A stretch of 64,000 nucleotides of DNA from contig BEIN01000001.1 of the NCBI GenBank assembly GCA_002898375.1, forward strand, positions 1-64,000. Reading direction: 5' to 3'. The position numbers and the translations under genes are program-made. This DNA is from a bacterium HR37 (GTDB lineage: Bacteria; Desulfobacterota_D; UBA1144; Nemesobacterales; CSP1-2). Of this stretch, positions 1 to 5,655 are shown one piece after another (positions within the stretch are counted from its first letter, which is position 1; each line of letters begins with the position of its first letter). Below the pieces are notes generated by a model. The model worked only from the letters and a program-made list of their open reading frames with translations, did not search any database and was not told the origin of the DNA.

Positions 1-1341
1 TGGTTGTGAAGCATCTACTGCCTCCTGAATTGTAGTGTAGTCACAACCAGATGCACAAACCGTCTTTATAACCTCACCCACACATACTATGGGAGCATCA
101 GATACTCCTGAATCAGGCTCGGAAAAAGATGGATCCGGGGTTGGGGTTGGGGTTGGAGTTGGAGTTGGCTCTGGAGCTGGAGTAGGTGTGGGAGTAGGCG
201 TAGGTGTAGGTGTAGGTGTTGGTTCCGGAGTTGGTGTAGGTGTTGGAGTAGGGGTAGGGCTTGTCTCCGTTTGTGATATAACCTCTATAACCACTGAATC
301 CAGAGCTTCTTTGCCAGCATTGTCTACAACCACAACTGTAGCCTGATAGGTTCCCGGTTCTGTATAGGTATAGGAGACCGGGTTTGAGTATGTTATCTCA
401 TCAATAATCCCATCACCGTTAAAATCCCACCTGTATTCTGTGATCTCACCATCAGGGTCGTAGGCGTTTGATTCAAATGTAACCGTAAGGGGAGAACTTC
501 CGCTTGAGGGTGTTGCCTGAAGTGCAAGTGATGGGGGTTGGTTTTGAGAGACAGTGTTTGGCAAAGTGTATTCAATGTAGAGAAGGGGTTTATTTGAAGA
601 GCTTTCCCTACTGTTAAAGTAGAGCTCTCCTCCTCCCTCTGACTTAACCGTAACCCCAAAGTTCTCTACTGCTCCATCAATCCAGTTCTGAACAAGGTTT
701 GTTACATCCCACTCAAAGTACTTATCGGTTGCTGTTACCGATATACTGTCCTCATAGAGGGAAGCTATGTTGGGTTTTGTGTTCCATACGGTTTTTTCAT
801 CCCAGGGATTCAGGTTTGCATAGACCCTTGTAGCACTATCAACCCTGAATTTGCGGTCGTATCTGCTGTAGAGCATTAGATAGGCTCTATTAATCTCGGC
901 ACCACCTGGAATCTGGGAAAGGTCAAACAGAAGAAGAACCTCTCTTCCCTTAGAGGTAGATTTAAAACGGGAGCCTCTGCGCAGGGAAAATCCAGAATCC
1001 CTTGAAGATCCTCCTCTTCCCCACTGTGAGGGTCTTTTTCCCCACCGTGTCTCTCTTGATTGCCTTCCAAAGGAATCTACACCTGCATAACCTGCCCCGG
1101 TGGTTGAGGTGGTGGTTGAGTCTGCATCTGGGTCGTATACTGCACTCAGCTTTGAGCTGCTTCCGTATGATCTTGTAGGTTTAGCCTTATCTACGTATGT
1201 ATCCATAACCGGTGTAAGGGTTATGCTCTCGGCCAGTGATGAGGCCGGATAGAGAATAAAGATTAAAATTAAAAGACATCTTGTAACTCCAGCATTGGTA
1301 TCTGAGAGTTTCCATCCCGTGGATGTGCAGTAGGTAAACAT
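1..1341 (-). CDS. Secreted DNRLRE/PKD-domain surface protein, C-terminus cut by window edge
   Basis: Not in the ORF track because it runs off the left edge; I translated the minus strand and found no stop. ATG at 1341 follows GGGAGG by 7 nt. Residues 1-37 form a signal peptide (hydrophobic core 22-31, cleavage after SLA). Around 46-300 is a DNRLRE-like beta domain (MDTYV near 46; [10 protein letters not shown] and WDEKTVWN later) with an unusual insertion of about 60 Ser/Arg/Gly-rich residues before LLLFDL. A PKD domain follows (YRWDFNGDG near 303, [12 protein letters not shown]), then a Pro-Thr linker (about 360-405), then [13 protein letters not shown], which resembles the start of a right-handed parallel beta-helix. 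The protein is probably exported as an adhesin, matrix protein or polysaccharide-binding protein. The riboswitch just upstream suggests c-di-GMP control. Family calls come from motif reading only; the ligand is unknown. Confidence 0.85.
   Translation of the reverse strand, partial: MFTYCTSTGWKLSDTNAGVTRCLLILIFILYPASSLAESITLTPVMDTYVDKAKPTRSYGSSSKLSAVYDPDADSTTTSTTGAGYAGVDSFGRQSRETRWGKRPSQWGRGGSSRDSGFSLRRGSRFKSTSKGREVLLLFDLSQIPGGAEINRAYLMLYSRYDRKFRVDSATRVYANLNPWDEKTVWNTKPNIASLYEDSISVTATDKYFEWDVTNLVQNWIDGAVENFGVTVKSEGGGELYFNSRESSSNKPLLYIEYTLPNTVSQNQPPSLALQATPSSGSSPLTVTFESNAYDPDGEITEYRWDFNGDGIIDEITYSNPVSYTYTEPGTYQATVVVVDNAGKEALDSVVIEVISQTETSPTPTPTPTPTPEPTPTPTPTPTPTPTPAPEPTPTPTPTPTPDPSFSEPDSGVSDAPIVCVGEVIKTVCASGCDYTTIQEAVDASQP
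137..262 (-). repeat. Low-complexity repeat encoding a Pro-Thr linker
   Basis: The plus strand shows tandem GGNGTN hexamer-like units (ggtgta, ggagtt, ggggtt), read on the minus strand as alternating Pro-Thr with a few Glu/Ala. It separates the PKD domain from the beta-helix-like part. Such repeats vary in length by slippage and are prone to assembly collapse. Positions 137-156 read GGGG-TT-GGGG-TT-GGGG-TT-GG on the plus strand, a possible G-quadruplex on the template strand of the gene. Confidence 0.9.
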
Positions 1342-1351
1342 TTTGTAACCT

Positions 1352-1380
1352 CCCTGAGGCTTTTGAAATCCACCTCAAGG
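1352..1380 (-). promoter_or_regulatory. Hairpin overlapping the Shine-Dalgarno of the secreted-protein gene
   Basis: On the minus strand CCTTGAGG (1380-1373) can pair with CCTCAGGG (1359-1352), 8 bp with one G-U, across a 13-nt loop. The 3' arm contains the first three Gs of the GGGAGG ribosome binding site. It lies between the c-di-GMP aptamer and the start codon, so it is a plausible expression platform acting on translation. The loop carries GGATTTC, a second copy of the aptamer's P1 3' strand, so alternative pairing with the aptamer is possible. Pairing is seen in sequence; the regulatory role is inference. Confidence 0.5.
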
Positions 1381-1420
1381 CGGCACACTCCTACTGTTGC
1401 CATCACGGGGAGCGGCACTT

Positions 1421-1529
1421 GAAATCCTACTTCGGCAGCCCAGCCACCATGGGTTGCTCCTACAACCTTTAGGTCTGTGGCTTTGCGTCCCACCCTTTCA
1501 GATGGTTTGCCCTTGTCGGTTAGGATTTC
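1421..1529 (-). promoter_or_regulatory. Cyclic di-GMP-I riboswitch (GEMM-I aptamer)
   Basis: The minus strand contains the GEMM-I core almost to the letter: AGGGCAAACC, a stem capped by a GAAA tetraloop (CCATCTGAAAGGGTGG), GGGACGCAAAGCC, then ACCTAAAGG, a second stem (GGTTG/CAACC) and CATGG as tetraloop-receptor partner, and GGCTGGGCTGCC closing the second arm. Outer stem P1 is GAAATCCTA (1529-1521) with TAGGATTTC (1429-1421), 9 bp. The class binds the second messenger cyclic di-GMP and commonly controls motility, adhesin and matrix genes. It sits 80 nt upstream of the secreted DNRLRE/PKD gene, in the same direction. Whether binding turns the gene on or off cannot be read with certainty. Confidence 0.93.
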
Positions 1530-1606
1530 AAAAGCCATACTTGGTATTTTCATGTTTGCGTAAGTCCCTACTTGCAAAACCCATGCCATCTAAAGCAGGA
1601 TAGAAA

Positions 1607-1628
1607 AAGCCCTTTAAATAAAGGGCTT
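1607..1628 (-). terminator. Perfect hairpin, terminator-like on the minus strand
   Basis: AAGCCCTTT-AAAT-AAAGGGCTT forms a 9-bp stem with a 4-nt loop. Read on the minus strand it is followed by TTTCT, giving a short T-tract (GGGCTTTTTCT), as in a weak intrinsic terminator. No minus-strand gene lies upstream to terminate, so it may instead be an operator, or it may shield the riboswitch leader from stray transcription. Function is uncertain. Confidence 0.35.
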
Positions 1629-1665
1629 CTAATATGTTCTTTTGATCCGGGTAAGGTTCTGCTTT

Positions 1666-1709
1666 ACAAAAATTGGCAAAAAGTCCGGGGAGGGTTTGAC
1701 AATTTTTGT
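1666..1709. repeat. Inverted repeat ACAAAAATTG / CAATTTTTGT
   Basis: Two perfect 10-nt arms (1666-1675 and 1700-1709) are separated by 24 nt containing GGGGAGGG. It lies about 120 nt upstream of the small peptide gene and could be a regulator site or a hairpin in the leader. AT-rich arms also arise by chance, so confidence is low. Confidence 0.3.
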
Positions 1710-1826
1710 TTGGCTAATACTTTCTCTCTAACCTAAATTAAGCCCTATGTCCAGTTTACTTAGCCCTTGTAATGGTTTAGTATCTAAATACAAAGGATAA
1801 GAATAAACGGTTAAAAGGGGGTAATT

Positions 1827-2069
1827 ATGCAGGAGAAAGGGACTGTAGATACGGTAAATAGTGCACGGAGACGGCTATTACAAATTGGGGTGTATTCTAT
1901 ACCTGCAGTTCTTCTTATAGGTACCGCCTCTCAAGCAAGAACAAGTAGAAGGTTTGGAAGAAGGAAAAGAAGGTCTTTTACCCCGGGAGGTAGACCAACA
2001 GGTGGAGGCTCAGGTTTAAGAAGTGGAAGGGGTTCAAGCTTTTTTAACAGGTTTAGAAGAGGACGCTAG
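1827..2069 (+). CDS. Small Tat-signal-like, Arg/Gly/Ser-rich peptide (possible modified precursor)
   Basis: 80 residues. ATG follows AAAAGGGGG at good spacing. Residues 13-36 look like an export signal with a twin-arginine flavour: RRRLLQ, hydrophobic stretch (VYSIPAVLLIG) and ASQA as a signal-peptidase site. The predicted mature part (about 43 residues) is very basic and low-complexity, rich in Arg, Gly and Ser, ending NRFRRGR, with serines in a GLRSGRGSSFF stretch. It matches no family I know. It is the first gene of a run with an HPr-kinase-like protein, a PqqD-like protein and a nucleotidyltransferase. Such enzymes act on small peptides in some lasso-peptide clusters, so this could be the substrate. 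That role is inference. The start is well supported; the reality of the gene is likely but not certain. Confidence 0.7.
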   Translation: MQEKGTVDTVNSARRRLLQIGVYSIPAVLLIGTASQARTSRRFGRRKRRSFTPGGRPTGGGSGLRSGRGSSFFNRFRRGR

Positions 2070-2118
2070 GAGAGTACCACATTTCCTGCCTTTCCCCGGG
2101 TAAAAGAAGAGAGTTTTT

Positions 2119-2988
2119 ATGTTTAAGGTAAAATCTTCTAATTACAGATACTCTTGTTTTCTTAAAGCAATTTCATTCTGTGCTAGGGTCTATACAAACT
2201 CAAGGCTTTTTTTTAATGAGCTCTTTACAATTACACCCTTTTTCCAATTCCCTGGTGAGAATGGTAAGAAGGTAAGTGTTGAGTACGTGGCTCTAAAGAG
2301 AAAGGGAGGTTATATACTCCTTAGAGATGGAAGGCCTATATACGAGACACCTTACCACAGTGAGCTTTTACTTTTTCTCCTTGATTGTTTCCTGGATGAT
2401 TTCATTAAGTCAATAGATGGTTATCTTCTTATTCATGCAGCCGTTCTTGTAAAGAACGGAAGAGCTATAGTTTTACCTGCAAAATCAAGAAGCGGAAAAA
2501 GCACCCTTAGCATAGCCCTTATAAAAAGTGGTTTTAGGTATCTATCGGATGAGGTAGCGGCTATAAACCTTAAAACCCTCAAGGTAAGGGGCTTTCCAAG
2601 GTCAATAGCGATAAGAAAGAAGACCCTTTCGCTTTTTCCCTCCCTGGAGCCGGAAATAAATTACAGGTTCTTTAGCTTCCCCGGTGCAAAAGGAACGGTT
2701 GAGCTTCACTTTGGTATCCCCTCAAGAAGGAAAACCGCCTCCATTACAAAATCCTTTCCCGTATCCTCCATTATCTTTCCTGTCTATACCCCAAACGGTA
2801 CTACCTCTATTGATGGGCTTGGTAAGGCTCAGGCAGTTTTTAATGTGATGCGCTGCTCTTTTAACCAGCGTAAGCTAAAGGATAAGGTGTTTAAAACAGC
2901 CGTTAACCTTGTAAGACAGACTGACTGCTATATACTTCGGACAAAAGAGCTTAGTAAGGCATGTGAGATAATAAGCAATCTTATTTAA
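2119..2988 (+). CDS. HPr kinase-related protein (HprK-rel-A type)
   Basis: 289 residues. The pattern IHAAVL (about 105-110), P-loop AKSRSGKST (121-129) and LSDEVA (142-147) with RGFPRSIAI after it is that of HPr kinase/phosphorylase-like proteins that lack the classical HprK N-terminal domain. Family members linked to PqqD and nucleotidyltransferase genes are called HprK-related kinase A. HprK-like enzymes in some lasso-peptide clusters phosphorylate a serine of the precursor peptide. No HPr or PTS gene is nearby, so carbon regulation is unlikely. Its neighbours (small basic peptide before, PqqD after, EPS export next) point to a peptide or surface-glycan role. The substrate is not known. It starts 49 nt after the peptide gene and is probably co-transcribed. 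Confidence 0.8.
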   Translation: MFKVKSSNYRYSCFLKAISFCARVYTNSRLFFNELFTITPFFQFPGENGKKVSVEYVALKRKGGYILLRDGRPIYETPYHSELLLFLLDCFLDDFIKSIDGYLLIHAAVLVKNGRAIVLPAKSRSGKSTLSIALIKSGFRYLSDEVAAINLKTLKVRGFPRSIAIRKKTLSLFPSLEPEINYRFFSFPGAKGTVELHFGIPSRRKTASITKSFPVSSIIFPVYTPNGTTSIDGLGKAQAVFNVMRCSFNQRKLKDKVFKTAVNLVRQTDCYILRTKELSKACEIISNLI

Positions 2989-3001
2989 CGGGTAGTGTGT
3001 T

Positions 3002-3295
3002 ATGTCAAGTGAGAAAAAAGAGATTTACAGGGACAGAAAGTTTAGAAGAAGGGAAGGGGTGTTTAGTGAGGAGCTTGAAGGAGAGATCATACTCTTTGAC
3101 TCAAGAACCAAAAACACCTATGTCCTTAATCAGATTGCAGGTGTTATATGGGATCTATGTGATGGAGAGAATACCCCTGCTCAGATATCACTTGAGATCT
3201 CAAGTGCTTTGAAAGTAGATTCTGAGGTTGTCCTAAACGATGTCTTAAACACAATAGAGTATATGCTTGAGAAGGGGCTTGTTGAGGTTGAATAG
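3002..3295 (+). CDS. PqqD family protein (RiPP recognition element fold)
   Basis: 97 residues, within the normal PqqD range. The hallmark stretch YVLNQIAGVIWDLCDG (about 39-54) and the C-terminal helix ending in YMLEKGLVEVE fit the winged-helix PqqD fold. In PQQ and many RiPP pathways this fold binds the leader of a precursor peptide and hands it to a modifying enzyme. Here it lies between an HPr-kinase-like gene (13-nt gap) and a nucleotidyltransferase (overlap), so the three probably act together. No radical SAM enzyme, lasso cyclase or transglutaminase-like protease is present in the window. The start ATG has only a weak GGTAG upstream. Confidence 0.85.
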   Translation: MSSEKKEIYRDRKFRRREGVFSEELEGEIILFDSRTKNTYVLNQIAGVIWDLCDGENTPAQISLEISSALKVDSEVVLNDVLNTIEYMLEKGLVEVE

Positions 3296-4505
3296 AAACG
3301 GATCCATAAGCCCAGAAAAAGAGGAAAGACTTCTTCTCCTTCTCTCAAGAACGACTCTAACCCCGAAGCAAAAAGAAGAGTCGCTTGACATTATAAGGGA
3401 TGGGATTTTGTGGGAGCGTTTCTTATCAAAGGTATCTGAATTAGAGGTTTCTCCCCTTGTTTACAACACACTTTCTTCTTTGATAGGGGAATACAAATAC
3501 ATAGAAGACCTTATCCCGAGGGTTTATGTAGATGGGCTTAAAAGAAGCTACTACCTAAATGCCTCAAAAAACATGGTTCTTTTCAGGGAGGTTGGCAGGA
3601 TACTTTCCTCTCTAAACAGGCTTGGCATTCCCTTTATAGTCTTAAAGGGTGCTTACTTTGCTGAGCTTGTTTACCCAAACAGGGCTCTAAGAACAATGAC
3701 CGATGTGGATATTCTGGTTAGAAAGGAGGATATAAAAACCTGTGAGGCCCTTTTAAGGAAATCCGGTTACAACCCTTGTAGGGATTCTGCACCCAGTGAT
3801 TACTACGCTGACCTACACCATATCGTCCCATACGATTCCGGTGATGGGCTTATTCGTATAGAGGTGCATACCCATATCGTTAAGCCGACCTTTCCCGTTG
3901 TGCTTGATATAGAGGGGCTCTGGAGGAGGGCAAAAAGGGTAGAGATAGCCGGAAACGATACCCTTGTCCTCTCACCTGAAGATACGGTTTTACACCTTTG
4001 CCTCCACTTCTGTGTTCACCTTGTAAACGGCCGATCTTATGCCGGAAGGTTTAGGGGTATGTGCGATATATGCGAGTTTCTTGAGAAGTTTAAAACGGAG
4101 ATAAACTGGGATTTTATTTTAAAAGAGTCAAAGGAACACAGAATGGCACCCTGCATATACTATCCACTCTGGTTTGCAAAGGAGTTTTTGGGTGCCGACA
4201 TTCCGGAGGATGTTTTGGTTAGGTTAAAGGGAGCTATCCCCTTTGGTTCGCTGGAGGATAGGGTTTTAAAGGCCCTAATAAAGAGGTTTGTTTTTTTATC
4301 ATCGGATACTGAAGGGGGTTTTATCCCGGAGGGCTTTATCTACTCTTTCTCAAAGAGGGTGCTTACTGGCTGTGGGGAGAAAATGGGTTTTACCGGGGTA
4401 TTTTTTGGAGCTGTTTTGGAGGTGATCTGGGCTTACTTAAGGGCTTATTTTGTGTTTGCTTCAAGAGGCATAAGGCGTCTTTCATTTAGGGAAGCTGGGA
4501 ATTAG
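3267..4505 (+). CDS. Nucleotidyltransferase family protein (NTP_transf_5)
   Basis: About 405-412 residues depending on the start. The signature LKG (126-128), YPNRALRTMTDVDILV (about 136-151, metal-binding DxD at 146-148) and the later conserved IEVHTHI and HLCLHFCVH segments mark the uncharacterised nucleotidyltransferase family often found with HPr-kinase-like and PqqD genes. Some members in lasso-peptide clusters add nucleotidyl or phosphate groups to peptides. All in-frame starts are TTG (3267, 3279, 3282, 3288). AGAAGGGG at 3270-3277 best serves 3282 or 3288; I keep the longest form. It overlaps the PqqD gene, so the two are translationally coupled. The substrate is unknown. Confidence 0.82.
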   Translation: MRRGLLRLNRNGSISPEKEERLLLLLSRTTLTPKQKEESLDIIRDGILWERFLSKVSELEVSPLVYNTLSSLIGEYKYIEDLIPRVYVDGLKRSYYLNASKNMVLFREVGRILSSLNRLGIPFIVLKGAYFAELVYPNRALRTMTDVDILVRKEDIKTCEALLRKSGYNPCRDSAPSDYYADLHHIVPYDSGDGLIRIEVHTHIVKPTFPVVLDIEGLWRRAKRVEIAGNDTLVLSPEDTVLHLCLHFCVHLVNGRSYAGRFRGMCDICEFLEKFKTEINWDFILKESKEHRMAPCIYYPLWFAKEFLGADIPEDVLVRLKGAIPFGSLEDRVLKALIKRFVFLSSDTEGGFIPEGFIYSFSKRVLTGCGEKMGFTGVFFGAVLEVIWAYLRAYFVFASRGIRRLSFREAGN

Positions 4506-4644
4506 GTCTAAAGTCCTACCCAGATGGAAGCACAATACCTATGTATGTAATAAAAAAAGACAAAAGTCCAATTGAAAATCCTCTAGAAAAGACTAGGTTA
4601 TTAAGATATGGGTTATAACTAAAGGTAGAAGCAGGGGGAAGGTT

Positions 4645-5634
4645 ATGTTTTTAAGAAGTTCTTTCTTATTGGCTTTATTTGCAACAATAGCTCTTGCTGG
4701 TTGTGGTGGGGGGAAATCCCCGGAATCAATGATTCCAAGCAAATTTAAGACATCGGGTAACGATGAGGTTAAAAAGCTTAACACAAGGATTATAACAAGG
4801 TCTTCTACCGATTTTTCGGTAAGTGATTACAGGATAGGGCCAGGTGATCTGATAGAGGTTAAGGTGTATGAAGCCCAGGACCTAAGTACCGTTGCAAGGG
4901 TTAACTCAAGGGGAACCGTTACGTACCCCCTTCTTGGCGAGGTTGAGCTCGGCTCACTTACGGTTCAGGAAGCGGAGCAGAAGCTAAGGGATCTACTTGC
5001 GGCAAAGTACGTAAAGGACCCGCATGTAAGTGTGTTTATAAGGGAGTATAGAAGCAAAAACGTTGCTGTTGTTGGAGCTGTAAACAAGCCAGGAAACTAT
5101 GAGCTCTTAAACCAGGGACGTCTTCTCGATGCCCTTGCCCTGGCCGGAGGGCTTACTGAAAATGCAGGTAAGGTGGTTTACGTAACAAAGTACGGCACGG
5201 GTGAGCAGGTGGCAATTGACCTTGATGAGCTTCTTATGGATGGTAATACCGGTTTAAACATACCCGTTAGCATGGGGGATACGGTTTTTGTTCCCGAGGC
5301 GGGGGTCTTTTACGTAAACGGTGCTGTAAAGCGACCGGGAGAGTACAGAATAAGGGATCAGGTAACGGTTAGCAAAGCCATAGGAATGGCAGGTGGGTTG
5401 GTAACGGGAGCAAAATCCTCAGAGGTAAAGTTGATAAGGTTTGGCAAAAACGGGGAAAGGGAGATGGTTTCTGTTGACCTTAAGGCTATCGAGAGAGGGG
5501 AGCAGGAAGATATTGCCCTTCAGGACCAGGATGTGGTGTTTGTTGACCAGAATGCGATTATAGCCTTTTTCCAGACGCTAAGGCTTGGGTTTTTCTTCCC
5601 GCCCTTTAGTTTAAGTGGCTCTGCTCCACAGTAA
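4645..5634 (+). CDS. Polysaccharide export outer-membrane lipoprotein (Wza-like)
   Basis: 329 residues. The signal peptide ends in lipobox LAGC (Cys20 lipidated). A Poly_export domain begins at YRIGPGDLIEVKVYEAQDL (about 60-80), followed by two SLBB domains (NVAVVGAVNKPGNYELL and FYVNGAVKRPGEYRI). The C-terminus is hydrophobic and Phe-rich (FFQTLRLGFFFPPF), as expected for the amphipathic outer-membrane segment. Proteins of this type form the outer-membrane exit channel for capsule or exopolysaccharide and pair with the inner-membrane tyrosine kinase encoded 12-20 nt downstream. ATG follows AGGGGGAAGG. The 139-nt gap before it may contain its own promoter, which I could not define. Confidence 0.95.
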   Translation: MFLRSSFLLALFATIALAGCGGGKSPESMIPSKFKTSGNDEVKKLNTRIITRSSTDFSVSDYRIGPGDLIEVKVYEAQDLSTVARVNSRGTVTYPLLGEVELGSLTVQEAEQKLRDLLAAKYVKDPHVSVFIREYRSKNVAVVGAVNKPGNYELLNQGRLLDALALAGGLTENAGKVVYVTKYGTGEQVAIDLDELLMDGNTGLNIPVSMGDTVFVPEAGVFYVNGAVKRPGEYRIRDQVTVSKAIGMAGGLVTGAKSSEVKLIRFGKNGEREMVSVDLKAIERGEQEDIALQDQDVVFVDQNAIIAFFQTLRLGFFFPPFSLSGSAPQ

Positions 5635-5655
5635 ATTTAAGGAGAGTTGGTAAAG

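Larger units (their letters stand above)
1530..1826. other. Divergent intergenic region between riboswitch and peptide module
   Basis: With the riboswitch leader this makes a 485-nt gene-free stretch. It must hold the promoter of the riboswitch transcript (minus) and that of the peptide module (plus). I see several inverted repeats: TTTGC/GCAAA at 1555-1578, a perfect 9-bp hairpin at 1607-1628 and a 10-bp pair at 1666-1709. A TTGACA at 1696-1701 has no good -10 at 16-18 nt (TAATAC follows after only 13), so I do not call a promoter. No convincing short gene was found. Confidence 0.6.

Noticed and set aside
89-346. Plus-strand ORF of Gly-Val repeats
   Set aside because: It is the antisense of the Pro-Thr linker of the minus-strand secreted protein.
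1269-1589. Minus-strand 106-residue ORF MAWVLQVGTYAN...
   Set aside because: It runs through the c-di-GMP aptamer and the start of the secreted-protein gene in another frame; the conserved RNA explains the sequence.
1397-1603. Plus-strand 68-residue ORF
   Set aside because: Antisense to the riboswitch, no ribosome binding site, no recognisable protein.
1696-1720. TTGACA...TAATAC promoter for the peptide module
   Set aside because: Spacer is only 13 nt, too short for a standard sigma-70 promoter.
1827-4505. Complete lasso-peptide cluster
   Set aside because: No asparagine-synthetase-like cyclase and no transglutaminase-like protease are present, so a lasso peptide is not supported.
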